Part shown: positions 1-10,166 of the stretch, one piece after another
Layout of the letters: the number at the start of each line of letters is the position of its first letter
Position numbering within the stretch: the stretch's first letter is position 1
DNA from: an uncultured Myxococcales bacterium
GTDB taxonomy: Bacteria; Myxococcota_A; UBA9042
DNA length: 64,000 nucleotides
Assembly (NCBI GenBank): GCA_903842345.1
Contig: CAIMLR010000030.1
Coordinates: 62,001 to 126,000, forward strand
Direction of reading: 5' to 3'
Made by a program: the position numbers and the translations under genes
Notes under the pieces: generated by a model
Told to the model about the DNA's origin: nothing
Seen by the model: the letters and a program-made list of their open reading frames with translations, nothing else
Databases searched by the model: none

Positions 1-1172
1 GTGTCCTTGTAGCCTTCGTCGGTCTTGCCGTCGCAGTTGTCGTCGGCGCCGTTGCATTTCTCGCTGTTGCCCGGGAAGACCTGCGGGTCCATCGGCGCGC
101 AATCCGCGGCGTTGAGCGCGCCGTCGCCGTCCATGTCGGGATCGTCGCAGTCCGGGATGCCGTCCTTGTCCAGATCGGGCATGCCTTCGTCCGTCTTGCC
201 GTTGCAGTCGTCGTCAATGCCATTGCAGATTTCAGGCGACGGGATCAACGCGTCGCACAACTCCAGGCCGCCAGCGCCGCAAACGCGCGCGCCTTTGCAC
301 AGGCCGTCGGAGTTGGTGTTGTAGCAGGTCGTCTTGGCGGAAATCGCGATCGCCGCGCCGTTGCACTCGCACGCCCCGGGCGTGGTGCAGACGAGGTTCT
401 GGCCCGAGACGCCGTAGCTGTAGGAGCACTTGTAGTCAGTCGGGCAGTCCGCCGTCTTGGCGCACGGCGTGGCGCAGAAAAAGCCCGCGGCGCCATGCTT
501 GATGCACAAGCTGCCGGGCGTCAGCGCGTCGCACGCCTCGTCGGTGATGCAGGGCGCGCATTCCGCGGTCCATTTCGGCATGCAGGTCGGCGTGATTGCA
601 GTCTTGTCGCAGGCCCAGCCTCCCGGACAGCAACTGCCGGCGCACGCGGGGGCGCAGCGCTTGCCCTCGGGCGCGACCGCGCACACGCCGGAGGTGCAGT
701 CGCCGTCGCTCTGGCAAGTCGCGCCCGCCGCGCCCGCGGTCGGATTGGCGGCAAACTCACACGCAGTCGTTGGCACATCGGGCGCAACGTCGATGGCATC
801 CGTCGCGCTGTCCGGCGCCGCGTCGGTCGCGCCATCCGCGCTGTCGACTTCGTCCGCGATTGCATCCGTGAGCGCGTCCTGATCCGTCGCATCCGGCGGC
901 GACACCGCGTCGGTCAGGGCATCCTCAAGAATTTCACTGTCCGCGGCGTCTGTTGCCGCCGTGTCGGAGGCCGCGCCATCGGAAGCGTCATCGGTCTTGG
1001 CAATGTCGCCAGTCGTCTGTGGGGTGTCGGTTGCGACGGCGGCATCCTCACCGGTGGCGCCTGCCTGCTGCCCACACGCCGCGAGGGCAACCAGCGCGAG
1101 AACGCCGATCTGATTGCGCAATCCGTTGATACGCCGACAGATCTGCCCCAGACACCAGCTTTGTTCGCGCAT
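1..1172 (-). CDS. MopE-type Cys-rich lipoprotein, C-terminus beyond the window
   Basis: Reading leftwards from the ATG at 1172 gives at least 390 residues and no stop before the window edge, so the C-terminus is missing. The start is preceded by GGGGAGAG. Residues 1-33 form a lipoprotein signal (VALAAC, lipid Cys33). About 80 residues rich in Asp, Ala and Thr follow, then a Cys-rich part with pairs such as CAPACAGSCCPGGWAC. The last visible part has two copies of the MopE metal-binding motif (EICNGIDDDCNGKTDE and KCNGADDNCDGKTDE) separated by Asp-rich, calcium-loop-like sequence. The family is common in Myxococcota and is named after the copper-binding MopE of Methylococcus. The layout matches the larger gene at 19684-23535, so the two are paralogues. 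It is probably anchored in the outer membrane and exposed. The ligand is unknown. Confidence 0.85.
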   Translation of the reverse strand, partial: MREQSWCLGQICRRINGLRNQIGVLALVALAACGQQAGATGEDAAVATDTPQTTGDIAKTDDASDGAASDTAATDAADSEILEDALTDAVSPPDATDQDALTDAIADEVDSADGATDAAPDSATDAIDVAPDVPTTACEFAANPTAGAAGATCQSDGDCTSGVCAVAPEGKRCAPACAGSCCPGGWACDKTAITPTCMPKWTAECAPCITDEACDALTPGSLCIKHGAAGFFCATPCAKTADCPTDYKCSYSYGVSGQNLVCTTPGACECNGAAIAISAKTTCYNTNSDGLCKGARVCGAGGLELCDALIPSPEICNGIDDDCNGKTDEGMPDLDKDGIPDCDDPDMDGDGALNAADCAPMDPQVFPGNSEKCNGADDNCDGKTDEGYKD

Positions 1173-1443
1173 GACGCAGCTCTCCCCGTTCCAGACGCAA
1201 GATGGACTTCCACATCATCTCTGTAGCATTCGCCGCATCGACTCCGCAATCGCGAATGACAATGCCCCGCGGTCCGCCGACCGTCGCTGGCAACTATCCT
1301 ACTCTTTTCAAGCAATTGCCAGTGTGTAGACCTGTGAGCGCCGCCGCGGTCTTTCGCAGGTTGTCACAAGGGGCTTTGCGCCAGCGCATTCCGGCGGCAT
1401 GCTAGGCGACCGCGGCCCAACTTGCCGCCCTTGGAGTCCGGTC
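1173..1443. other. Divergent intergenic region with an inverted repeat
   Basis: This gap separates two divergent genes and should hold both promoters. I see no convincing -35/-10 pair. A perfect 7-bp inverted repeat, CTGGCAA at 1287-1293 and TTGCCAG at 1316-1322, lies near the middle with a 22-base spacer. It could be an operator or a weak hairpin. Confidence 0.4.
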
Positions 1444-3114
1444 TTGACTGCGCCCGCGCAACGCACCGTGCCACCTCTGGACATCCTGGACGGCCTGCCG
1501 CGTCTGGGCTGGGCGGCGGAGCCAACGCCGATCCAGGCGATGCCGGAGTTGGCCGCGGAGCTTGGAATTGGCTGGCTGGGGTGCAAGCGCGACGATCTGA
1601 CCAAGCCCGGTTCCGGTGGCACCAAGACCCGCAAGCTGGACTTCCTACTCGCTTCGCCGCCGTGGCGCGATGCGCCCAAGTGGATCTCCGTAGGCGCCAT
1701 CGGCTCCGGCCATCTGGTGGCGTGCACGGCGGCCGCGACCCGGCTCGGCCGGCAACTGGAAGCGCACCTGTTCTGGGAGCCGATGTCAGCCGGCGTACTG
1801 GACAACCTGGCCTACACCGCGAGCGGGCCGACGACGCTCATCTACCACAGCTCGCGCATCGCACTGGCGCTCCGCCGCCCCGGCGTGCTGACGGCGCTGC
1901 ACATGGCGGGCGTGCCGGTCATTCCGCCGGGCGGGACGACGCCGGTCGCGATGCTCGGGCTTGTGCGCGCGGGGCTGGAACTCGCGGGTCAGGTCCACCG
2001 CGGCGAGCTGCCCGAGCCCCAGCGGGTCTACGTTTCCCTGGGCTCAGGCGGCACAGCGGTCGGGCTCGCGGTCGGCCTTGCGCTGGGCGGCCTGCGCACG
2101 GTCGTTCATGCCGTCGCTGCGGTTGAACGGGCGCTGGCGACCCGCACCCGGCTGCGGCGGCAGATGCATGGGCTGCTCGAGTACCTGCGGGAAATCGGCT
2201 TGCCGGAGCTCGCGGACGTCGAACCCAACGCCGTCGTCATCAACTATTCCCAGGTCGGACCGGGCTATGGCCGCGCGTCGGGCTCGTCGCTCGACGCCGT
2301 GGGCGTGCTGAAACGGCAAGGCATTGGCCTGGAGCCGATCTACACGGGCAAAGCCATGGCGGCGCTGCTCGTGGACGCGGAGATCGCGCGCCGCGAAAAT
2401 CGCCCGATGGACGCGTGGTTGTTCTGGAACACCGTGCGGCGTCCAGAGCCGATGCAAGTGGTGGATGGCTGGCGGACCCGGCTCCCGCCCGCGCTTATCG
2501 CCCGCCTGCAGCAGGTGGAAGGCGTGAGCGGGTCCGTTCGGGCGCTGCACCGGAGCCGGCGCTGGTTCCTGCTCGGCTCGCTGGCAACGGTCGCGGGCGC
2601 CACGGCGCTGGTGCGGATGTCCGGCTACCCGACCCTGCCGCACTGGCATGGCAAGGAATTCACCGCGGCAGAAGCCCACATTCTCGCCGCGGCGGCCTCT
2701 GCGCTGCTGGCAGGGGCACCGTTGCCGGAGAATCGCACGGCGATCGCCGAACCGCTGGATCGCTACGTCGCTGCCCTGCCGCCCAAGCTGCGGACGGAAA
2801 TTCACGCGCTGATTTGGCTTGTCGAGCAGGCGTCAACCCCGCTGGGGGCGGAACTGCATCGCATGAGCGAGCTCCCGCTGGCGACCCGCTCGGCCTATCT
2901 GAGCGGTATGCTGCAGCGGCGGGGCATCGCGGGCGATGCGGCGCGCGGCCTGCGCGATCTCGTTGTGCTTGGCTACTACGCCCTGCCGATGGCGTGGAGT
3001 TCGATTGGCTTTTCCGGGCCTCTCGTGCCGGACACGCCGCGGCCGCGCCGGGCGATCTACGCGCAGCTCGTTGCACCGGCGGGGCGTCTGCCGGTCGGGA
3101 TGCGGACGGAATGA
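1444..3114 (+). CDS. D-cysteine desulfhydrase/ACC deaminase-like PLP enzyme fused to a Tat-signal gluconate dehydrogenase subunit 3 module
   Basis: I chose the TTG at 1444 because TTGGAG precedes it at the right distance and because the family homology begins about ten residues later. An ATG at 1399 is in frame but has no ribosome binding site. The first ~350 residues are a fold-type II PLP enzyme: the lysine motif GSGGTKTRKL (Lys61), glycine-rich SLGSGGTAVG, and the family-typical IYTGKAMAAL near the end. Without a stop, the frame continues through HRSRRWFLLGSLATVAGATA, a textbook Tat signal, into a domain resembling gluconate 2-dehydrogenase subunit 3 (late motif YYALPMAWSSIGFSGP). A GTG at 2524 with AGGTGGAAGG upstream could start the second part alone (196 residues). 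The GMC dehydrogenase gene begins 34 bp after the stop, and such small subunits carry their FAD partner out through Tat. A true fusion would put an export signal in the middle of a cytosolic enzyme, so two products are more likely. Confidence 0.75.
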   Translation: MTAPAQRTVPPLDILDGLPRLGWAAEPTPIQAMPELAAELGIGWLGCKRDDLTKPGSGGTKTRKLDFLLASPPWRDAPKWISVGAIGSGHLVACTAAATRLGRQLEAHLFWEPMSAGVLDNLAYTASGPTTLIYHSSRIALALRRPGVLTALHMAGVPVIPPGGTTPVAMLGLVRAGLELAGQVHRGELPEPQRVYVSLGSGGTAVGLAVGLALGGLRTVVHAVAAVERALATRTRLRRQMHGLLEYLREIGLPELADVEPNAVVINYSQVGPGYGRASGSSLDAVGVLKRQGIGLEPIYTGKAMAALLVDAEIARRENRPMDAWLFWNTVRRPEPMQVVDGWRTRLPPALIARLQQVEGVSGSVRALHRSRRWFLLGSLATVAGATALVRMSGYPTLPHWHGKEFTAAEAHILAAAASALLAGAPLPENRTAIAEPLDRYVAALPPKLRTEIHALIWLVEQASTPLGAELHRMSELPLATRSAYLSGMLQRRGIAGDAARGLRDLVVLGYYALPMAWSSIGFSGPLVPDTPRPRRAIYAQLVAPAGRLPVGMRTE

Positions 3115-3148
3115 CCGCAACGCCCGCCACCTCTGTCCAGGAGTCCGC

Positions 3149-4678
3149 GTGATCTTTGACGCTTCCACCCTGCCCGAAGGCGAATTGACCGTCGACCTCT
3201 GCGTCGTGGGCAGCGGCGCGGGCGGCGCGATGGTCGCCATGGTCGCGGCGGAAGCCGGCATGCGCGTTGTGGTGCTGGAAGCCGGCGAGTTCATCACGCC
3301 CGACGACATGACCCAGCGCGAAGAGCAGATGCTGCCCAAGCTGTACTGGGATGGCGGCGGGCGCACGACGGCGGATCGGCAGATTCACATCCACCAGGGC
3401 AAAGGCGTCGGCGGGTCAACGCTGCACAATCTGAACCTGTGCAAGCGCATCGATCCCGGGCTGCTGGCGTCCTGGCGGCGCGATCGCGGGCTCGCGCACC
3501 TGCCGCTGGAGACCTGGGACAAGCTGTACCGGGAGGTGGAATCGCTGCTGTCGGTTTCAGAAGTGCCGCCGGACCTGCGCAATGCGTCGAACCGGCTGCT
3601 GCAGACCGCGTGCGAGCGGCTCGGCTGGCGCTGGGCGGCGCTGGCGCACAACCGTACCGGCTGCGTGGGCTCGGGCTTCTGCGCGCTTGGCTGCGCCTTT
3701 GACGCAAAGAACAACGCCGCCAAGGTCGCGCTGCCCCGGGCGATCCACGCGGGCGCGCAGGTGCTCACGCGCTGCCAGGCCGTGACGGTCGAACACGATG
3801 GCGAGCGCGTCACCGGCGTGCTGGCGCGGGCGCTGGATCCGGTGACCGGCCGCGCGTTCGGCCGCGTGCGCATCAAGGCGTCAACGGTGTGCTTGTCCGC
3901 CTCGGCGACCGGCACGGCCGCGCTGCTGATGCGGTCGCGCGTGCCGGATCCGGGCGGTGAGACGGGGCAGTCGCTGCGCATCCATCCGGCGGTCGTCGCG
4001 GCGGGCGAATTCGATGAACCCGTCAACGCGTGGCACGGCATTCCGCAGACGGTCGAATGCACGGAATTGCTGGACATCTCCGGCCAGTCGCACGGCAAGC
4101 GCGCCACCCGGCTGTGGATCGTTCCCGCGTTTGGCCATCCGGCCGCGACGGCGACGATGCTGCCCGGCCAAGGCGGCGATCACCGGCGGTGGATGGGCCG
4201 CTACGGTCACCTGAGCGTGCTGACCGCGATGCTGCACGACCACACGCGCGGCCAAGTGCGGCCGGACGGCGAGACCGGTCTGCGCATCGACTACCAGCCG
4301 ATTCCGGATGACCAGAAGGAGCTGCTCGTCGGCCTGCGCGCGTGTGCGGAGCTGCTTTTTGCGTCTGGCGCGCGGCGTGTGTGCATCCCGACGGAGACGC
4401 CGATTGTGCTGGAGTCGCCCAACGAAATCCGCAAGCTCGACGCGCTGCAATGGCGGCCCGGGCTGCTGCAATTGACCGCCGTGCACCCGATGGGCACGGT
4501 GCCGATGGGCGACGACGCGACGATCGCGGCAGTGGACAGTCAGGGGCGGCATCACCACATGCGCGGACTGTGGGTCGCGGACGGTTCGCTGTTTCCGACG
4601 TCGATTGGCGGCCCGCCGCAGCTCAGCATCTACGCGCTGGGCCTGCACGTCGGGCGGGCTCTCGTCGCGAGTCGCTGA
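3149..4678 (+). CDS. GMC-family FAD oxidoreductase (gluconate/choline dehydrogenase-like large subunit)
   Basis: The GTG at 3149 has CAGGAG five bases upstream. In-frame starts further upstream would overlap the previous gene heavily. The 509-residue protein begins with the FAD-binding strand-turn-helix (LCVVGSGAGGAM) and has the GMC motif GKGVGGSTLHNLNL. It ends with the C-terminal GMC signature HPMGTVPMG and WVADGSLFPTSIGGPPQLS. A short Cys-rich stretch (CVGSGFCALGC) lies near residue 180. It has no signal peptide, which fits export together with the Tat-bearing subunit-3 module encoded just upstream. The substrate is probably a sugar acid or alcohol and cannot be told from sequence. The cytochrome c subunit usual for gluconate dehydrogenase is not encoded next to it. 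Confidence 0.85.
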   Translation: MIFDASTLPEGELTVDLCVVGSGAGGAMVAMVAAEAGMRVVVLEAGEFITPDDMTQREEQMLPKLYWDGGGRTTADRQIHIHQGKGVGGSTLHNLNLCKRIDPGLLASWRRDRGLAHLPLETWDKLYREVESLLSVSEVPPDLRNASNRLLQTACERLGWRWAALAHNRTGCVGSGFCALGCAFDAKNNAAKVALPRAIHAGAQVLTRCQAVTVEHDGERVTGVLARALDPVTGRAFGRVRIKASTVCLSASATGTAALLMRSRVPDPGGETGQSLRIHPAVVAAGEFDEPVNAWHGIPQTVECTELLDISGQSHGKRATRLWIVPAFGHPAATATMLPGQGGDHRRWMGRYGHLSVLTAMLHDHTRGQVRPDGETGLRIDYQPIPDDQKELLVGLRACAELLFASGARRVCIPTETPIVLESPNEIRKLDALQWRPGLLQLTAVHPMGTVPMGDDATIAAVDSQGRHHHMRGLWVADGSLFPTSIGGPPQLSIYALGLHVGRALVASR

Positions 4679-4726
4679 TTGACGCGCGCGGCGGCGATCC
4701 GCCACGCTGTGCACCGGAGGTCGTCC

Positions 4727-5416
4727 GTGTTGGTTCGCCGTCTTGCCGCGCTGATTGTGTCGACTGCGTTGGGCGTCCTCGCCCTGCCCGCGGCCGCCGC
4801 GCCCATTACGGTGCCCGTCGACATCGCGGTCGGTCCCGCAGGCCTCTGGTTTTCCGATGACATCGGCCGCGAGCAAGTGGGCCATTTGGGCCTGAAGATT
4901 CGCCTGGAAGCGATCATTTCCCGCGAACTCATCAAAGCGCACATCAATCAGGTCCCGGCGAATTACCGGCAGATGGCCCTGCAGATGAGCGAAGTCCGCT
5001 TCCGGCCATCGCTGTTCATCCCTGAAGAGTTGATTATTTCTCCAAAATTCGCCCATACCGGCATGTACGGGTCGACCTGGCGGCCGCTGCAGTTGGGGCT
5101 CGACCTCGTGAGCGGTCCGTCGCCCGTTTCCCTGTCCGCTGGCCTGGATTTGACTGCGGCGTTCATCCATTCGGACTCGCTCGGTTTCTCGTGGATGTTC
5201 CTGCTGCGCCCAGGCATCGACTTGCAGCTGGAATGGGAAATCGCCGTCGCGAAGGAATTCCACGTCAGCGTGGGTTGGCAATCGGTCCTGTACATTCCGC
5301 AGCCGCTGGGCGGCGGCGTGTTCGACCTCGGCGGATTCAACGATCGGTCCATTTGGCATGTTGGCCAAGTATTCCTCCTATTTCATGGCTTTACCAACTA
5401 TCAGGCGAACCTTTAG
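4727..5416 (+). CDS. Exported beta-rich protein of unknown function
   Basis: The GTG at 4727 follows CCGGAGG by six bases. A TTG at 4679 is in frame but lacks this support. The 229-residue product starts with a Sec signal (LAALIVSTALGVLALPAAAA), cleaved after an AxA motif. The rest alternates hydrophobic and polar residues in short strands rich in Gly, Leu and aromatics and ends in a hydrophobic/aromatic run (VFLLFHGFTNYQANL). This pattern suggests a small outer-membrane barrel or a periplasmic beta protein. I do not recognise the family. It sits between the GMC oxidoreductase and a methyltransferase, three bases before the latter, so these genes are probably co-transcribed. Confidence 0.7.
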   Translation: MLVRRLAALIVSTALGVLALPAAAAPITVPVDIAVGPAGLWFSDDIGREQVGHLGLKIRLEAIISRELIKAHINQVPANYRQMALQMSEVRFRPSLFIPEELIISPKFAHTGMYGSTWRPLQLGLDLVSGPSPVSLSAGLDLTAAFIHSDSLGFSWMFLLRPGIDLQLEWEIAVAKEFHVSVGWQSVLYIPQPLGGGVFDLGGFNDRSIWHVGQVFLLFHGFTNYQANL

Positions 5417-5419
5417 ATC

Positions 5420-6172
5420 ATGGACCTACGCGAACATCGATCCACAGCGCAGCGGCATCCGTGGGAAGTCGCGCGCTTCCAGTTCCTCGCGCAGGTGCTG
5501 CGCCGTCGCGGCTTGCTGTCGCGGGTCCATACCGTGCTGGACGCCGGATCGGGCGACGCATGGTTTGCCAATTCGCTCTTGGGCTTGCTGGACCAAACGT
5601 CACGTATTGACTGCTGGGACACCGAATATAATTCTGAATCCATAGGCGAATTGTCTGCAGGACTCCCGCACAACATCACGCTCACCGCGACGCGGCCGGC
5701 GATGCAGCACGACCTTGTGCTGCTGTTGGACGTCCTGGAGCACGTGGAGGACGATCACACCTTCCTCGCGTCGCTTGTTGCGGAGTCGGTCAAGCCCGGA
5801 GGCTGGGTCCTTTTCACGGTGCCGGCCTGGCAGCCGCTGTTCTCCCGCCACGATGCATGGCTGCAACATTTCCGCCGCTATGCGCCGGCGCAGGCCAACG
5901 CGGTGCTCAAGGGCGCCGGTCTGAACGTGGTCCAATCCGGCGGGCTGTTCCACTCGCTCCTCGCGCCGCGGCTCCTGACGGTGGGCCTGGAGCGCCTCCG
6001 CCCGACGACGCAGCCGCACAAGCCAACGATCGCCTGGACGCACGGGCCACTGGTGACGCGCGCGGTGCAGGCGGCGCTCGACGTGGACAACGCGGTTTCC
6101 CACGCGGCCGCGCGCGCAGGGCTGCCGTTGCCGGGTCTGAGTTTCTGGGCGCTCTGCCAGCGGCCTGCTTGA
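5420..6172 (+). CDS. Class I SAM-dependent methyltransferase
   Basis: The 250-residue protein has the SAM-binding motif I TVLDAGSGDAWF near residue 40, and the post-II segment LVLLLDVLEHVEDDHTFL followed by KPGGWVLFTVPAW. This is the usual methyltransf_11/23 arrangement. The sequence VPAWQPLFSRHDAW and FRRYAP resemble methyltransferases that act on lipid- or polysaccharide-linked substrates, often found near glycosyltransferases, but the substrate is not determined. The ATG lies three bases after the preceding stop and has only a weak AGGCGAA upstream, suggesting translational coupling. Confidence 0.85.
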   Translation: MDLREHRSTAQRHPWEVARFQFLAQVLRRRGLLSRVHTVLDAGSGDAWFANSLLGLLDQTSRIDCWDTEYNSESIGELSAGLPHNITLTATRPAMQHDLVLLLDVLEHVEDDHTFLASLVAESVKPGGWVLFTVPAWQPLFSRHDAWLQHFRRYAPAQANAVLKGAGLNVVQSGGLFHSLLAPRLLTVGLERLRPTTQPHKPTIAWTHGPLVTRAVQAALDVDNAVSHAAARAGLPLPGLSFWALCQRPA

Positions 6173-6262
6173 GTGACGCAGCAAATGCTGATTCAATCGG
6201 CGCGATGCAAAGCTGAAGCGCGCCGGAACTGGCGCGTCGGCGCGTTGATGGACGAGGACACA

Positions 6263-7972
6263 ATGGCGAAACGAACAGCATTTTTTCTGGGCGAAGTGAA
6301 AGCGCACGCGCGTGGCCTGGGCGCGCTGCTCGCGGCGGCAGGCGTGCTCCTGGCGCTGCCCGTCCATGCCGATAACGCCGTTCATGCCGCGGCGCCGACG
6401 GTCGCGGCCCCGGTGGTCAAGACGCCAGCGGTCGTTGCGCCCGGCATCGCTGCCCCGGCCAAGCCGGCCTACATCGCGCCGATCGTGCCGCAGCCCGCGG
6501 AAATCGCCGTTGCGCCGCAATTTGACGTCGGGATTTTTGGCGGCGCGGCGCTGTTCAGCACCAAGTCGCGCCTCGGTCTCGCCCACGATCCGCTGGATGT
6601 CCCGGGCAATGCAGGCGAAGTGGGCCTGCGCGCTGGCTGGGTCGGTCTGGATCGGCACCTGGGCGTGGAAGTGGAAGCGCGCGACGCGTTCTACACGCTG
6701 CGTTCGGGCAACGCCCACGGGCAGGTGCTCGGCTTCCGCCTGCAAGGTCTGTGGAATTTCATGCCGGAAGCGCGCGTCCAGCCGTTTGCCCTGCTGGGTG
6801 TGGGCGAAGAATTGCTGCTGAACAGCAAGCCGCAGTGCCCGCTGGGCGCCGCGCCGACGGCGAATTGCCTGCCGATGAAGGCGACGCACAACATCCTGAC
6901 CGGCGTGCTGGGCGCGGGCGTGCGGATTCCGCTGACGTATCGACTTGCCGCGCGGATTGACGTGCACTGGCTGCTGCAGCAGGGCCGCGCCAAGGATGAT
7001 CAGGCGACGCCGCCGATTCCCGCAACCGCGGTCTCCAGCAACTGGGACATGCTCGCCGGCCTCTCCTGGACCTTTGGCGGCGCGCCCGAGGACAGCGACA
7101 AGGACGGCATTCCCGACGAAATGGACAAGTGCCCGAACGAACCCGAGGACAAGGACGGCTTTGAGGACGCGGACGGCTGCCCGGACGTGGACAACGACGG
7201 CGACGGCATTCCGGACGACAAGGACAAGTGCCCGAACCAGGCCGAGGACAAGGACGGCTTCCAGGACGACGACGGCTGCCCGGATCCGGACAACGACAGG
7301 GACGGCATTCCGGACGCGCAGGACAAGTGCCCGAACCAGCCCGAGACGCGCAACGGCTACAAGGACGACGACGGTTGCCCGGACGTGGCGGACTCGGACG
7401 ATGACGGCATTCCCGAGGACAAGGACAAGTGCCCGAAGCTGAAAGAAGACAAGGACGGCTTTGAGGACGATGACGGCTGCCCGGACCCGGACAACGACCA
7501 GGACGGCATTCTGGACGTCAACGACAAGTGCCCGAATCAGCCGGAGACCAAGAATGGCTTGAATGACGACGACGGTTGCCCGGATTCCCTGCCGCCAGCG
7601 GCGCAGCGCTTGCTCGACCAGCCGATTGAAATGCGGTTCCGCGGCGCGGAGCTGATGAAGGGCGCGGACGACGTGTTTGACCCGCTGCTGGAACTGCTGC
7701 TGGAGCACGAAGGCGTGAAGATGGCCATCGCGGTCGCGGCGGAAACCGATGATGCCGCGGGCAAGGCGATGGCCGAGTCGCGTGCGCAGGCGGTGCGGGC
7801 GGCGTTTGGCGGCAAGGGCATTGAAGCCGACCGCATCACGTGCGCGGCGGGCCCGGTCGTGGCGATTCCGGCTGCGGCACCCGAAGCGACGGCGAAGAAG
7901 CCGAAGAAAGCGGCGCGCAAGGTTCCTGCGGCGCCGGTTGTCTCGCGGCCGGTCTCCCTGCGCATCCTGTAG
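6263..7972 (+). CDS. OmpA-like outer-membrane protein with five thrombospondin type-3 repeats (paralogue 1)
   Basis: The ATG at 6263 follows GACGAGGACACA. An upstream in-frame GTG at 6173 would add a 30-residue tail before the signal peptide. The 569-residue protein has a signal ending in LPVHADNA, an Ala/Pro-rich linker, and an eight-strand OmpA-like barrel (about residues 90-275). Five exact 33-residue Asp-rich calcium-binding repeats follow (core DKCPNQPEDKDGF/DDDGCPD). The C-terminal OmpA/MotB-like domain is degenerate: the peptidoglycan Arg is kept in AESRAQAVR, but the loop before it is shortened. A Lys-rich insert (KKPKKAARK) comes just before the last strand. It should link outer membrane to cell wall, stiffened by calcium. 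Confidence 0.9.
   Translation: MAKRTAFFLGEVKAHARGLGALLAAAGVLLALPVHADNAVHAAAPTVAAPVVKTPAVVAPGIAAPAKPAYIAPIVPQPAEIAVAPQFDVGIFGGAALFSTKSRLGLAHDPLDVPGNAGEVGLRAGWVGLDRHLGVEVEARDAFYTLRSGNAHGQVLGFRLQGLWNFMPEARVQPFALLGVGEELLLNSKPQCPLGAAPTANCLPMKATHNILTGVLGAGVRIPLTYRLAARIDVHWLLQQGRAKDDQATPPIPATAVSSNWDMLAGLSWTFGGAPEDSDKDGIPDEMDKCPNEPEDKDGFEDADGCPDVDNDGDGIPDDKDKCPNQAEDKDGFQDDDGCPDPDNDRDGIPDAQDKCPNQPETRNGYKDDDGCPDVADSDDDGIPEDKDKCPKLKEDKDGFEDDDGCPDPDNDQDGILDVNDKCPNQPETKNGLNDDDGCPDSLPPAAQRLLDQPIEMRFRGAELMKGADDVFDPLLELLLEHEGVKMAIAVAAETDDAAGKAMAESRAQAVRAAFGGKGIEADRITCAAGPVVAIPAAAPEATAKKPKKAARKVPAAPVVSRPVSLRIL
7091..7585 (+). repeat. Five tandem 99-bp thrombospondin type-3 repeats
   Basis: The 495 bp encode exactly five 33-residue units. 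Each has a DxDxDG calcium loop, the DKCP motif and a closing DGCPD. The two cysteines per unit would form disulfides between or within neighbouring units. Confidence 0.9.
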
Positions 7973-8041
7973 CCCGCATCCGCGCTTCACAAACCGCCAC
8001 AGGATTGCCCGGATCCGCCCGCCTGCGCCGGACGCACCCGG

Positions 8042-8070
8042 TTGCCAGTTGTGGAAAACCTGCGTATCCT
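8042..8070 (+). promoter_or_regulatory. Candidate sigma-70 type promoter for the second ompA-like gene
   Basis: TTGCCA (8042-8047, 5 of 6 matches to the -35 box) and TATCCT (8065-8070, 4 of 6) are separated by exactly 17 bases. The predicted leader is about 155 bases and contains a 6-bp hairpin (CGTCGC 8096-8101 with GCGACG 8117-8122). Confidence 0.4.
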
Positions 8071-8232
8071 CACGCCACGTTCGCCTATTCAGCACCGTCG
8101 CGGTCGTCATGACTGTGCGACGATGCGACCCGGGCAGCGCAATCGCCGCGCGCCTTGCTCGCCAAGTCGTCGCCTTGAAGCGCTCTGTTAACGGTCCATT
8201 GCTTGGCTTCTGAATTGTTCTTGGGAGGACTC

Positions 8233-9978
<1,746 letters not shown>

Positions 9979-10020
9979 GTCGCCCTGCAGCAATAGCCCG
10001 TCGTGTAGGACGTTGGTAGC

Positions 10021-10063
10021 TGTGTCGCCAGATGCGCCCGCTGCGCATACGCCCGGCGACACA
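10021..10063 (+). terminator. Two-tier hairpin between ompA-like and mepA-like genes
   Basis: An outer perfect 9-bp stem (TGTGTCGCC 10021-10029 with GGCGACACA 10055-10063) encloses an inner perfect 6-bp stem (ATGCGC 10032-10037 with GCGCAT 10043-10048, loop CCGCT). It lies 42 bases past the stop of the ompA-like gene. No U-run follows, so it may act as a factor-assisted terminator or RNA-stabilising end. Confidence 0.5.
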
Positions 10064-10166
10064 CGTCTGGGACTTGATCGAGTTGTGCTTGCACGAGCCC
10101 CAAGACTCAGAGGCACGGCGGGGGATGACGCGACTGAATGACTGGCCACAACCTCTGGCAGCGTTC

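Noticed and set aside
5600-8110. An 836-residue minus-strand frame across the methyltransferase and first ompA-like gene
   Set aside because: It crosses two supported genes of opposite strand and consists of Val/Arg-rich repeats mirroring the Asp-rich TSP3 units.
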